This document shows positions 12,779 through 27,700 of a stretch of 64,000 nucleotides of DNA, piece after piece. The notes below the pieces were generated by a model. The model was not told the origin of the DNA and ran no database searches. It saw only the letters and a program-made list of their open reading frames with translations. The DNA is from Liolophura sinensis (lineage: Eukaryota > Mollusca > Polyplacophora > Chitonida > Chitonidae), in NCBI RefSeq assembly GCF_032854445.1, contig NC_088295.1, forward strand, positions 18,961,385 to 19,025,384. The letters are read 5' to 3'. The translations under genes and the position numbers were made by a program. How positions within the stretch are numbered: the first letter of the stretch is position 1; each line of letters starts with the position of its first letter.

Positions 12779-15700
12779 AATAGTACTGCCCAGTACTCTG
12801 TTCGACTCGCGCGAAAAATGTTTTTTATGTGAACATCATATATGTTTCCAGTACCACATAGATAATCTGATTCAACACGAGCTTAATTTATGCTTTTGAA
12901 ATGAAGCGTTCTCGGGTCGGGAGCAAAAAGTGTAAAATTATTCGTAATAATACACATTAATGGAAGAAGCTGTTGTCTTCAAGCCTCCCGATGTAAAGGA
13001 GAGATGCAGTTTGAGGTAGCCAAAAGTGTTGGAATTTTCTAAATTATCGTTAACAGCTTTCCATTAGACGAAGATTTTGATGCCTTTGGCCATGGGTTAT
13101 TTTATGCGCAGGTTGGGGATATATCGCCCACGTCACCTAACGTACCACCCGCGCGTATGTTATGATAGCATGATCTCTTTTACCTAACATGCTCAAAGTA
13201 TATTAATTTCACTGGCTATGCCAAATTTTTGACGTCTTTGTATATCCCACTTTGATGCCTTTCCTATTTTATATTATAACCATAAACTAATGTAAACATT
13301 TATTTAAAAGAAAAATCAGGTGAACAGTTATTGGCATAAACCGGTTCGTAGTACTTTTCATCTAGTGATGATGACTACTCTGTAGTTCGTGCTTCAGCCA
13401 TGGGTTAACTATTGTGTAGATGTTTTATTTATGACAATGTCCTGTTACCTTCTGTTATTGTTATTATTTATTTGGTATTTTTTACATTCACATTGTCTCT
13501 AAACAACCCCATTTGTCGTAACGTTGAGACATGTTTTTTAAATTCACGTCTCAACATTGGACAACTAGAGCATCCGAGGTCCGAATGGACTATTAAATGC
13601 AGTGTCCTTAGCGCCTCCGCTGATTTTAATTTAGCTGTGAGTGGTCAGGTACCTGGCCATATGATGTGTATATCACCTGAGTTCTGTCCGGTTTCTTCCA
13701 CCTATAAACCTGACCGATGAAATAATAGTGAAATAACCCTGATTTATACAGTAACTCTGATTTATAAAAACTCCATTATGACATTATGTTTCAACTTGTA
13801 CTTTCCTATCACTAAATTTATTTACGTGAGCATAAGAGTGTTTCGGTTGGCGCTTGGTGCTGTCTGAGAATCTCTCCGTAGTGACCTTAGGTGTAATGTA
13901 TAGATCTTTGAACTGAGCTGCACAAAGATTCTCAAAACCTTTATCTTGGTGATGTGTGTAACTCGTTGACGTTGTCTTGTATTATGCAGTGCGACAAAGG
14001 GAACAGCTCACTTTATGTTAATCGACAAACAGAGTACAAGTTTTGCGATTTATAGATGGACAGTCCGCTTTGCTCATTATGAAACCAAGCCTTGGGCACG
14101 TGATGAGAACCGTACCGGAAAAGTTTTTACCAAACTAGATAAGTGTAAATGCTGAACGAATTTGTTAAGGTAATAACGTGACTCGGACTTCTAGACGGAT
14201 AGGAATTTTCTCCGTTTCCGGTAAACTAAAGAGCACTTTGTCGAAGTTAAGGTATTCACGCAGTCATTTGAAATTATAGATCAGTTCAGTACTGAGCTCT
14301 GTCTGCTATTCATGAATTTCAAGGTAAGGTATATAATTTGAATCCTTTACGTGCATCGTTTGTGGAGTTTTGTCTTTGTCCATACGACTGGTTCGATAAG
14401 GTCAATCCCCTTTACTCGTAGACATGCTTATTATGGTCACGATGGGACGATTAGGACCGCCAGCAGGCCATGGAAGTCTCTTTGTGACACACAGATGTGA
14501 TCACGGAACTTTGAGACGACGGGTAGCCACTTTGTGTCTGATTTGATTCCACATCTCGTATTGGCAATCGATACCTGACCAAGTGTCCCGCGCCTCTTGA
14601 CCAGATAACTTCAAAGAGGAGTTTTCTTGCGTTGGCACCTGTTGTTCTGTTTGACAGTTCACAGTGGGGCCAAATCCGGGCTCTTCTACTCGAGTCCCAT
14701 TGGTCTCGGTAAGGTATTAGTACGGATTACACTGTTAACTGATCTCATAATGTTTCATAAGCGTGATGAAGACGGTCTTCCATTGTCCAAGTAATCCCTT
14801 TCCCATCGTTATCTTCAGAAACCGGTTATTTACGGTGTAACACGAGTGCTGCTCTTATTATTCAACATCTTCTGTGTTTTATCCGTGGGTGAGGTCATGT
14901 GGTAGGAGGCCAGTGGCTCTCTAGTATGTTTCATTTCGTTTTATTTTACTGTCCGAGTAAAGAAATCTCTCGTATCCCTGTGTTTGACGTAGTTTCATGA
15001 CACTCAACAGACCAGTTGTCCCATTGACCCTGTGAGCAATTGTGTCTGCCTCATGCGTTGTCCACGGTATTTTGGTGTTGGGTATTTTATGCCCAGTCGT
15101 AGGAGTTTGTCCTATTCACAATAGGTTGATGTTATCCGGTTACACATTTACTCGCTCCGAACAAATTCTTGCCAGGAAAATGAGTATCCATCCATAGCGG
15201 GGGGTGGGGGTGGGGGTGGGGGGGGGGGGGGCTGTAGTGTTTATTTTTCTAATGTTCATGAAAGTATAGAGAAAGGTTTTAGATTTAACTGCAAAATGGT
15301 GTAAGTTCTTTAGGACTGAAAACTTCAAAATGCCAGTTTCATGCACAATTCAAGTTTTACTCATGTCATTTAAATCTCAGCTCTAATAGATTTGACAAAA
15401 TTATTCTTTTTGAAAATGGGTTGCTGATTATGGTGACTCGGACGATGACCTTCTATCTCGACCTAGCTGACATTCATATTTAAATTATTTACCACATGTG
15501 GAAGAGAGGTTGGCTTTGAAATCCGCTACCTTATTTACAAGGACTTCTTTCAGCCCATTTTTTCACCTGTGCGATTTTAGCAGCAGTACTTTCAGAGAAG
15601 TGTGCTGTCCGACAGTAATCATTTTTTCAACCATCTTAAGCAATCGTTTTGTGTAGAAGTTGTGTCCACAAGGCAAAATGTTGTTATCTAGCACTGTGCG

Positions 15701-18700
15701 GATGGTAATTGCTCAGCAATTTTACACCATTCCATGTGAGCTGTGTGCTTACCTATTTCTCCCAAGGCGCAAAGAAGGGAGAGCAGTGAATATCTGTTAC
15801 TCTGTACTACATAACACAATTATGTTTCACCTTCACTATATACTCACTTCATACACATGATGTACATTTTGTTCACGCCGCACAACGATACTGTATACTT
15901 ACTAAATATCACAATCATGTGTGAACTATGTCTGAAAAAAAACTTTAAAAACAAAACTGTCGGAACCAATCATTTTCTTTTGTAAATCATTATGTGCTAT
16001 CATTTCATTTTAATACCATTTAGAATACAATTATGGTCGCTTGAAAGATGCGTATATTACTTCTGATTATGGCCTTTTAATCCGGTGGAGTTTTTTGCCA
16101 TGTCTAGATCAAGTTCTTTGAATTAGCGGTGCCATAAATGATATCACGACTATTACAAAATTCAATAACAACGCCTGATCAAAGTCAAATAATTAAGCCA
16201 ATCAGCCCTGGAGTGAAATCGATCAGTCTTTGTTCGAAAGAAAAATAATTGGCAAGACATGGAATCTTCTGCTACGATGCTATCTTCCTCCATTAACAGA
16301 CGAAGTTGCCATGGCAACAACCCTTGTAATTTCCTTTGATGTGCCCCGTAAAATTTCTCGTCTTGGAGGAATTGGCCCAATCAAATGGACAAATGAGAAG
16401 GCAGTCTCTGGAGGATCACGGGACAGATTCTGTCTTCATTAATGGTATTTAGTCTTGTTGGATTAACGGATACATTAGTATGACGGTCAGATCTAGGCGT
16501 CCTCTACATTTCATGTGGGATTTCTACAATGGAGAAAACGTGACTCCACAAGCCTTGGCGCACCGACAAGGTCTATTATCGAAGCTGTTCAGTGGATTGG
16601 ACAATCATTACTAATAACTGACTGACTGTCAAGCCAATTACGCCAGGATTCTTATCACCTTGAAAAGCGTGATTAGTGAGCAAGATCACACTTAAAAATT
16701 GAGTCTTACTGAAAATTTGTGAGCCTGGTTTGACTCGATTAAACTCCATAAATAATAGCGCGATTTCCCTAGCTCTCGAAGGTGACATGGAAATGTGTGA
16801 TAAACATAAAGAAAATTTATTTACGCAGTCTGCAGCCCCCGTTGTTTACTTTATACTGAAATAAAAAACACAAACAAGCAGTGGATGTGTTTTGTAAGAT
16901 TTCAGTTGTTCATCTTTTCTTTGCAGACTTTCAAACTCTTATTATTTTCACTCCTCAAAGAAGTCTCAAAAGCTATGTACGCTGTTTGGTATTGCCCTAT
17001 TGCCCTATAATTACTTTTAACTTAACACTATATACAGCTGGGGCCAACAGAATTCCACAGGCAATCGAAATTTAGAAATGAAATTTATCTGGAACCAATG
17101 ACACTTGCAGTCCTTGAGCTTTATTTTAGCTTCTTATTCATGTATAAAATAGAGAAATTATTTTGAAGCATGGTGAAGGGAACACCCAATTTGTACTATC
17201 TGTACTGATTTGACAGCTTGATTCCGCCTTGTTTGGAAATTTATAATCCTTAACATGCTAAAACACTGGAAAAGTCGTGCCATTCGCGCCAGCATGGCGG
17301 TTCGAGTGGGGGTGTTTCAGCACATATTGATTTATAACTGGTTTATGTACCACAGTTAACTTGATATCGGATTTAGGTCAATAGATCTAGAAACATGTAT
17401 CGCTGATATGTTTACTTTAAACTGACCATATGTGACCAGTGGGCTCCAGCCAGTCCTGGAATAACTATTGCTGAGCGTTTATGGTTTTATTGCCTACTGT
17501 GGTCAAAGCCATAACAAAGCTGTGTAGCAATCAGTGGTTGCCATATCATGAAGTTTATTATTTATTGGAAATCATTGGAAATGTTATCTTCTCTAGGCAG
17601 GCAGTTGAGCAGCGCTGATATCAGAAATGAATCACCAGTATGCATCTTATCTAATGGCCGTGTCTCTTATTAGCGGGCAGTTAATTTGATGGTTTGAATA
17701 TCGTTATTTTAATAACGTAACATACATCAGATAATGACGTCAAACTTATTGGAAGGAGCACATTCACATTTGTTCAAAGATACACGAATTAGTAACTAAT
17801 GAACTGTATTGGAATGAGATAGCTAATTCTGTGATTCGTTCGGGCTAGATCTTTCGAACTTCTCCTTTCTATGTAACGTGTGGAAAAAACAACAATCTGG
17901 TTAATGGTTAGAATCTGCCTGGCCATCAGTCGCTGAATCACATGGTATGCTGTTTCTCGCTGAGCACCCCGTTATACTTTTCTGCTATACATTTTAAATT
18001 TCCTTCTAAACAACTGAAAGACAAATGTTGTCTTTCAAACCACTCCACTTAACTTTCATCATATATAATGTGGTTGTATATCTACCACCTATTAATGAAT
18101 TAATAACAAGACATTCCGATTATCATTTTTATACATTGATTCATTGAGCAACTGTCTGGGCGGTACTATGCGATTGAGCTGTCACGTGATGACGTCACAG
18201 TGAGAGCTTCTGTCTCATATCTAACACTGTCTACAGTATGTACTCTTGTAAACCTGCCTCTAAAGCGACTGAAAACCAGGCCTACCTGTGCAGTGTTAAT
18301 GCCTGTGACTCTAGTGGTGGTATCTGTGTGGACTAAACCACGCCTATCTTTGCACTGTTAATGCCTTCTACTCTAGTGGTGATATCTGTGTGGACTAAAC
18401 CACGCCATTCTGTGTACTGTTAATGCCTTCGACTCTTGTGGTGATATCAATGTGGACTAAACCACGCCTATCTGTGCCCTGTTAATGCCTATGACTCTAG
18501 TGGTGATATCAATGTGGACTAAACCACGCCTATCTTTGCACTGTTAATGCCTTCGACTCTAGTGGTGATATCAATGTGGACTAAACCACGCCTATCTGTG
18601 CACTGTTAATGCCTTCGACTCTAGTGGTGATATCTGTGTGGACTAAACCACGCCATTCTGTGTACTGCTAATGCCTTCGACTCTAGTGGTGATATCAATG

Positions 18701-21700
18701 TGGACTAAACCACGTCTGTCTGTGCACTGTTAAGGCCTTCGACTCTAGTGGTGATATCAATGTGGACCAAACCACGCCTATCCGTGCACTGTTAATGCCT
18801 TTGACTCTAATGGTGATATCAATGTGGACTAAACCACGCCTAACTGTCCACTATTAATGCCTATGACTCTACTGGTGAAATCTGTGTGGACTAAACAGTA
18901 TACTTTGTGAAAATCTTCATAAGACATGGAGTGAGGTGAGACTGACAGCAACTACATGATACACTATGTTCACCACGGCGTCAAACCCACACACAAAATA
19001 ATAAATAAATATGCGAAAACATTTAAATTCATGATTTAATCTTATGACTAACCAAGTAATCCTACGACCTTTTAAATCTACTACTTCATTATAGTGCTCT
19101 TTTTTTGGAAATGAAAACGAAATAGAAAAGAACGGGAAAATAAGTATGACAATATTTTTTTACGATATGAAAACAGATTAAAAGGTGGAGAGCTGCACTT
19201 GGCACAACAGTCTGAATGTCATTGTTATAATAACAAATATTTAGAAACAAACATTCGTACGCCAATCACTCACTATAATGGATGTTCCGGATCAATAATC
19301 AAATTTCCACACAAGCCACAAAATAACTAAGAAAGTAGTAAACCAGGACGGATTCATGTATTATGTATAAAACGGTTCCATAACAGCAGTGGGCTGCAAA
19401 AGAGTCGATTTCCAAAGTTTTTAAAAATATGTTGTATATTTATAATTACACTACCTTGAGCATTGATAATTGACGCCTGGTCGGGTCTATACATGAGTTC
19501 CATTGCTCAGCTAAAATTATTCCGAACAACTGAATTCATCAAATTGAAAAGATTATCACCGTCTCTTTATCGGCTTAGACAAGGCTTCAATCACAGGCTT
19601 CACTGCGCCTGTGTATAACTTGCATATTCGGAAAATACTTCGAATAAATAAGCTATCCGAGTATAAGCTATCCGCTGAAGTTTACTCTATTTCATCACCG
19701 GTTGACAGAAGTGACGCGGCTGTGCTCACTTAGCAGTACTGTCGCTAGCGAAAATGAAATTTGCACATAAATATCAGAGACACGACTTCGGGTTGTAAAC
19801 TTGTTCTACAAATATAATTTCTTGCCGGTTATTAGGGTATTCAGTACCAAGAGGTCACAAGATGAGGCAAGAAATTTTATAGTTTCTTATTACTAATAGT
19901 GTATAGTATTGCTGTACTTCAGGCTTGATGTTGAAATTAATCTTCTGTGGAGAGCTTGACGGTTCCAGTAGCTTATTGCTCATATGTGGGTAGAAATTTT
20001 ACATTTTTAATGAAGGAATAAGAGAATAATATAGCTTTCTCCTACATCAATCAGTTGTAAAAATAAGACATGTGATCATTTTGCATAATGATACATCTTC
20101 ACGTACAAAATCATATCGAAAATTCCAATTTCAAAACTTATGTTTTACAATTGTGATTATTATGTTAGTCCCCAAACATTTTTTTTTAGAAAACATCGGA
20201 AGTGCAGTCAAAATGTACCCCTGAAAGTATAAATCAATTTTACGTGCTCCACGGTATTCACTGTGCTGGTGTCCGATACTCTGTCGCTGATGGAAGCTAA
20301 CACCTTGAAAGGTTTCCAGGCATTTAACCAGTGTAATTGTCTTTTAACCTCTTCAGATTATCGACATATGCCAAGTTCTCGTGGCATTATTGATTATGAA
20401 TATGTATAGTCTCACTGTTACCCAATAGTTTTGAATAGAACAGAGAATCCTTGAAACGTACTGCTTCTCTTGCGACAGAAACGATTAAATTATTCAAACT
20501 GTCTAGTTTCTTAAAGGAAGGAATTGACAGCAATCAATGCATGGATACAACATGAGTGGCAAGATCTACTGCCCTTTGTCTTTGTTGTGGCTATTGAGGC
20601 CATCTGCCTTCAAACTCAAGTCCCAGTGTCTTCTATTTGTCACGCGATGAAAAACACAGCCAATTACCGCTGTCTTTATTTCTGGACATTTAGCCGCGAA
20701 TTCACGGCATTAAATATTAAAGTAAACTAGAGGATCATCTCTTCTTCCCGACACGCTTGCGTGCTACACGCGAAATATAGATTGCGCCGTCCTCTTAAGG
20801 TTGGGCTCCGACTGGACCTGTGCTATTACAAGCTTGTTGGAAGGGGTACAAATGTCTAGTGCTGTCAGTGTGATGCAATACGTGCCCTGGGCCCCGCGCC
20901 ATTCTTGCCTAGATTAGCACGCCTCTCAGACATGTTTAACTGGCCAGCACGCGAACCTTTCCTCCCCTCCACCTCCGCAATACGTTCATGCCATTTTCTT
21001 CAGATTCGTGTAAGATCAATTCAGGAATGATTAGGCTTGTTGAAACTAGGGCTAACTGGCAGTAAAGTAGTCCTCTGGGACAGCAGCCTTTATGCAATTC
21101 TCGCTTCAGAGTGTTTTACAGTTATATTATTTTAACACTTCACAGTTTGTCACGGCATCATTTATTCCTGAAATCTATAACAGCACAAATGAAATGCTCG
21201 TATAGACAAATTCCTGCAGTGATCATCTATTACTCACACTCTTTTATCTTTTTATTGAATAACAGTCTGGATGAAGTTTGTTTCATCCTTTAGCTGATTC
21301 AAATCGCCCTGGGAGACCAAATGAAAACCCCGCAGACAACTGGGATAAACGGAGGTTGAGCAATCACTGGACACAAGGGAGTCTGCTAGCTGAACACAAT
21401 GTTTTGACGGGCTTACGTTGCCAGCATAAATGGCCTATGATTACCGCCACAGAGAAATAAGATTTGGAAAAGGGACAACTTCCCAGTTGGAAAGATTAAG
21501 GCAATTCGATCTTCACCAGTTCTATCGATTGGGCAAACAATGTTCACAAACACTAGAAGCTTTTGTGAATTGTCCATCCACATATCACCAACAAGGCCGT
21601 GTTTTCACGGATACAAATTTCGTGATTTCGGTTAGGCTGGAGTGTTTGGGGAAGCACTCCCGGATTAGCGGCTCAACAAGCCAGTCGGAACAGTGAGCAT

Positions 21701-24700
21701 GTCGGAAAATGCTCCAGCCAGATCCTCCACTCGTGTCTTTTTTCACTTTGCCTAGGTTCTAGATTGTTTGGTCTACCCCTCCTCTATATGCCCCCCCCCT
21801 CTCTTCTGCAGCACACCCCCAATCCCCTCCACCACTTGGAGCAAGACGCAGTTAGACGAGCAACTTGGCTCGGACTATATTGCCTTGATACACATACGAA
21901 TGATGAAAGGTTGGCCAGGGATGTCACGAGAGGAAAGCTAAGACAAATATCTCCGTCCGCCCAAATCAATGGTTTCTGAGACGGGGAGACCCTGCTTCTA
22001 TCATGTCCGACTTCATAAAGTGGCAAATAAGATTATTTGTGTTGGTTGAACCGAGTAGCGAATCCCCCTTTCTATAAATGTCGATGACTCGGAGCCCCTG
22101 TTCGATTTTTCCTCCTCCAAGCCCACAATGTCCCAGCAAAAGTTGACCTAGGTTGCTCATCCATAGCCCTGTTTACACACAGCCTCTGCTTTATGGTCTT
22201 AGCATGCTCCCGCATACCATCCCGTTCCCTCATTTTCAAACACATTGGTTAGACTCTTGTCAGCATCCAATTGTTACATCAGAAGTGGAACGCGTTTGCA
22301 AAACACTTCAGAATAAGACTGTTTGACTGTGACCGCTCACAATAATTTGTGTTTAGTCCTAAACATCCTAAACATGCGACAGCTCTTTCCATTTTATATA
22401 CTCACATCGTCAAGCATTCCAGTGAGTATTATAATGTTTGTTGAGAATGAAAGATTTTAACTCCCATGAAAAACACTGCACCGAATTCAAGGTTGATTGA
22501 AGTGTTTCTTCTACCGTGAATAAAATATCAAAATTTCTCTTCCGGTTTCTTGAGTATTTCCTGAATATTTGTTCAAATATTGGACCAATTCTAAGATGCA
22601 GAAAAGCAGTTGAACTTTTATTACATCCTTTTGACATTGAATATGCTATGACATTATTAACACAGTTTGCACCTTAACACCTTAACAAATCATTTTGAGA
22701 ATAGGATGTATTAATATAATTTTCAACATGATTCATGCAGCAAATAATCTCAAGGAAGCTCTTGTTTTCTTACGATGGTGAAAATTGAAATTCCCTTCTA
22801 TTTCCATGCGTGACATATTTTGAATATTATTCGTTTTGAGCACATTTAGTGTCAATAATAAATTTTAGTTTGTCAATAATTAATTTTAGTTTCATCTATT
22901 AAAGGTTGTTTCTCATATCCAGATCATGTTCATACAAATAGAGGCCAGAATTTTGGCTCTGTTTTCAGTGATATTCAGCTGATAAGAAATATTTATAGCT
23001 TTGTCTTCTTCGAAAGAATTTTTCTAGAAATTCTAATTTTGGTACCCCAGAAAGCAGAAATATCTTTTTATTAGGAGAAAAGCTGTTGTACACTGCGTTA
23101 TATAAACTTTTATTTTATTTTGTTGTGGTCAATATTTGCTGTATTTTCTTTGTCAGAAACCCTTGCCCAAGTTGCCCGTCCCGGATCTTCAGTCAACCCT
23201 GGACAAGTATTTGGCCATGGTTAAACCCATTGTAGAGGAAAAGCAGTACGATATCACCAAACAAATTGTAGCAGAGTTCGGTCAAAAAGGAGGCGATGGA
23301 GAATACCTGCAAGAAAAGTTAAAAACATACGCTGAAACCAAAGATAATTGGGTAAGAACATATACGACAGGATGAATGAATGACGTGGGCATTTTAGTTT
23401 AAGCCACTTTATCAGTATGTTAGAAATAAATCGTATTAATTGTGAGAATTAGTCTGGTTTTATTTAGAGAGCCATGGAGACAACCTATAGGAAAAAGAAA
23501 CATAAATGAACGAAGGGAAAAGTATTAAAAATAAAACACTAGCGTGGTACCTTCGTCTTACATCCAAGAAATCAAAGTATGCTTGTCGACACAGAAGTAA
23601 ACTTTATGTTTGACATATTGGTACGGTGGACAAGTATAGTCTGCTTCAGCGCCTTGTGTAGAACCTAATCATCGACCAAACCAGGCCCTCCTTGAGATAC
23701 TTTACCCTCAAACATTACCATCATCTTTGCGATTTAGGTCTTGATCTTTGTCCACATGCCGGCATGAGTGCATTGTGGCGGTTATGGCAAAAGCTCGGCT
23801 TTCGGGTTTTTTCTTGGCACTTATATATCATTTTGATTTGGGGCATAGTATTGCCTTGACAGAAATCTAATTCTTAGTATCGAAAAAGACAAAGATGGTT
23901 GGCCGTAATGAATCGATATGAGTAAAGTTTTGTGTTGGAAGCGCCGATGTTTATCTCCTGGCCACCAGAAGCGTATCAGTAAGTTGACGGGAGTTAATGA
24001 ACGAGGCTGGGTTTGTATCCTGAATGGAAATAACCATTCCGTGCAAACAGCAGCCCAGTCGGTCTGCTTGGTTTACCCCAGGAAATTGTATCGCGAAAAT
24101 CCGTTACGCCCTACTGTAGACTGTTTGATGTAACGGTCGTTCTGGTGCAACTGAAGCTTCATGACGGGATGACCTTACTCCAGTATTCTATACCATGACG
24201 ATCCATGCCAATCACACAGGCACCATGATCCGTAAAGACTCTAGTATTCCAGAAAGTTGTGTGGTTTTTGGTTGCTTAGCCTAGCGCTCGCAAACCCCTT
24301 CTGGCATGTGAGATGAACCTCTAAAAGCTTGAATGTCATGAAGAAGGCTGTAAATACAGAAAAACTGTAAGAGAAACTTTTAGACATCAGACAAGTGGTC
24401 ATCTAGAAATGCCATTGGAGGGAGTATTTTAGAAAGTAAAACCTCCTTTGAGACTTGATAATTTGCTATACTGGAAGAAAGGTCTTATTTAGTCCTCCAG
24501 GGAAATAATTTTGATTTGCGAAATACATATCTGGCTTGGGCAAAGTAGCGATGGATCTGTGTCGCGGTTCCGCGCTAATGTCTCCCCTGTGCTTAGCCCG
24601 AGATCGAAGGCAGTCAGAAGGGGGAACGACCACTGTCTCACAAGAAACCCTGCCAGACAACCCGTCAATAGGAAAATATCTGCACGTGTAATTGCTGGAG

Positions 24701-27700
24701 ATAAATTAACTTAGGTCTGTCATCCAGGGACGAAAAAATCAAAGCTCATTTTCCTCTAGAATAGCCACGGGCACACCCCAGAACCCAGTCTTGAAATTTC
24801 CCATTTAGTCACAGCAGTAACAAAGTTGCCTGTGCCTCTCTGTTGGGCCCGTAATTCTGCAGCACATCGGCTGATGGAGTATCCGGCTCCACATGGCAAG
24901 CTTCCCTCCACAAGGGAAATAGACCTGAGGTTGCTCTGTCATTGGCCTTCTCGTCCGAAACGATAGACTGCAAATGGAAACCAAACTGAGTTATTCAGGC
25001 CTGGATATTTTCACTGTCTATTACATATGTAACGTTGTCATTTTGCGACTCTTAAACAAATATTTGTATAAAATGACAACAGAAAAAAAAACACCTGAGG
25101 GAATTGGCGATTTTCTCTTAATTTTACTGATTTACTATATTGGCCAGCAACATATACATTTGTTCTTTTTTTACAAACATAAGGAAGACATTTTTTGTTT
25201 GTTTTTTTTTTTGCACGTAAAATCAAAGGCTTTCTGAGAAAAACTACGAATAACACATTCTGAATTTTAATGATAATTTGTTACAAAGTTTTATATTTTA
25301 TACACAAAGTTTTAGTTTGTATTTAATTTCGCAAAACACAAAATATCATGAATTGTGATAGATTAATGTTTAACATGTCAATTTTCTGCACAGGCGTATA
25401 ATTGGTGGTTAGACGAGATGTATATGAAAGTACGACTTCCTCTTCCTGTGAACTCTAACCCAGGCATGGCATTTCCGCGCCAGTATTTCGAAGACGAACG
25501 CGCACAGTTACGGTATGTCTCAGTTACTTGCTGTAATAACTTGTGTGTTGTTTTTAATATCATTGTGAAATAGCAACACAAAAACTTTCCACGAAACTTT
25601 TTAAACTAAATTTACATTTGGACTTCCCCTTTACAGGTTTGCAGCCAGGTTAATTTCTGGCATTCTGGACTATAAAACAGTTATTGACGCGTGAGTATTC
25701 CGTTTTATTTGCACAGTTCACTGAAAGGTTAAGCCAACTAATTAATAAGTGAATATCTAATCAGAACAACGCCATTAGTTTATAACGGCATGTCGCTAAT
25801 GAGAATCTCTATGCTAAAATTCGCTGCGCATGTCCTCATTTAGGCCTCTTTCCCACTGTCCCCAATCCTCAGCCAAATGCTTCTGTCGGAAAGAATTTGC
25901 TTAGTAGTTGTCTTGTCATATTGATTATCTTGTCCTAGTCGTCTTTGTCAAATGTTTCGGAAACCTTGCAGAATTGATGCCCGTTTAATGTCAAAAACTG
26001 GACACTATAATCATTTTACAATGTTATCCGTGTCCGTGCGGCGCCGTGTCATCAGCTTATGTCCACAAATCCCTAATGAATGACACATTGATAGATCCCA
26101 GACCGAGCCTCGTAACACCGTCTCTTTGCTGCTGTCCTACCGCCATCAAGAACGGACAGGATGGAAAATGGTCACTGTCGTCTCTGATGACAACCAACGC
26201 TTAACTCGGCCATGTCCTATCTGTCTTATTTGTCTGGCATCACTGGCTGACATTCTAGGAACTATAAGTGTAGGGTATTGTGGTATGGATAGAATTTCAA
26301 GATAAGGGCAGGTGATGGCCTGTAGTAAACCTGACAGTATATAGATCGTCGTGGACATAAGATAACATACGGTCTCTGCATATTGTCCTGACCATTCAGA
26401 AGTTGTTCTATCGGCTTGATATGTCCCACAATTTTTATGCGCTCAGAAAAAAACTGAAGCCAGCCTGGAGGTCTAGAGTTTCCAGTTATGGTGGCACTGG
26501 ACTTGGACAACACTTCATTTTGGCTGTTCACAAAATCACAGCTCTCCTGGGGCGAAACTGGGCGGCAGGAATAGGTCATGGTATTCTGATCTGGGGGCCA
26601 AAATGTCGCCAGCTGACATCAAAGTTATCTTGACATCGCCTGGATAGAGCTCGACCTATGACTCCTATCCCTGGGATATTAAAGCAGAAAGTTTCCTCTA
26701 AATATACCGATCTGCTTGACCCGATTAATCGACTGTCATACATGATGGATGTAACATGGTATGGATGAATATATCATGGATTTGTTTTAGGCGAGGGCTG
26801 CCAATAGATCGAGCCAGGCACCGTGAGAAAGGCCAGCCGCTGTGCATGGAACAGTACTACCGACTGTTCACTTCCTACCGGGTTCCGGGCAAGGGCAAAG
26901 ACAGTCTCGTGGTGGACGCCACAAACATTTTACCCGAACCTGAACACATTGTGGTTATCTGTAAAAATCAGGTACTCTGTTCATAATCTGAGAGCTTCGC
27001 TAAGGCTTTACCAAGTCATCCATGTCAGCAATCATATGACTTACCGCCAAATGATTCCCTAATTCACACAAGTATGAGCCATTCACCACTAATGTCAAAT
27101 CCCAGCGAAGACTGACAGTCATTTACCACTTGTAAACCACGAAGACCAATCAAAGTCGCAAAACTTATTTCCAAAGCAACTTAAAACATCAGTTCCAAGG
27201 AAAATATACATGTAAGAAGTAATATAAAATGACGGCATGGATAAAGCTTTCTACCTTTATCAGAGAGTCGATATGATAGACCTTGTTTTATAACATAAAT
27301 AATAATAAAACTTATTTATGAGCACTATCAAAGAATATCAGTATAAACCATTTTACGGGTTACATTCGGATGGTACTTTTTACCCAAGATTAAAATTTCG
27401 CACCAACTACTTTCTCTGATCTCAGTCTATAATACACAGAAAACAACAAACCGACGTTGTTTAATTTGTATCGAAACCTTTGCTTCACTGACAGAGAGCC
27501 TCGTAGCTACTATTCATGATTACATGTAAACTGAAGCCGAAACAAAAAAGCAACCTTCAGTCAAGTGGATGTACATTAGATTTTACCCTTATTCAGGCCG
27601 AAAATTCGTGGTAATGAAATTTTTGATGGCAAAGTGCTTTAACAGAATAATAAATTTTTATCCACGACCACAAAGAAAAGAGTTCATCATGCCCCACACC

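Larger units (their letters stand above)
11724..23156 (+). other. ChAT intron 1 (11.4 kb)
   Basis: A long intron with no recognisable gene. It contains an (AT)n run, a G-rich run, an RFX X-box, two CRE palindromes and the 62-bp tandem array. From 21125 onward it is repeated as the start of the second block at 45800. A C-rich stretch near 21777-21840 is present in both copies. Confidence 0.75.

Noticed and set aside
12597-12899. 100-codon frame containing a long alternating I-Y run
   Set aside because: Produced by the (AT)n microsatellite.
13521-13557. Inverted repeat with about 11-bp arms around a T-rich loop
   Set aside because: Short, imperfect and isolated; no sign of a microRNA precursor or transposon end.
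26667-26678. TCCCTGGGA as a COE site (also in copy B)
   Set aside because: The palindrome has a one-base spacer, whereas the COE/EBF site needs two.
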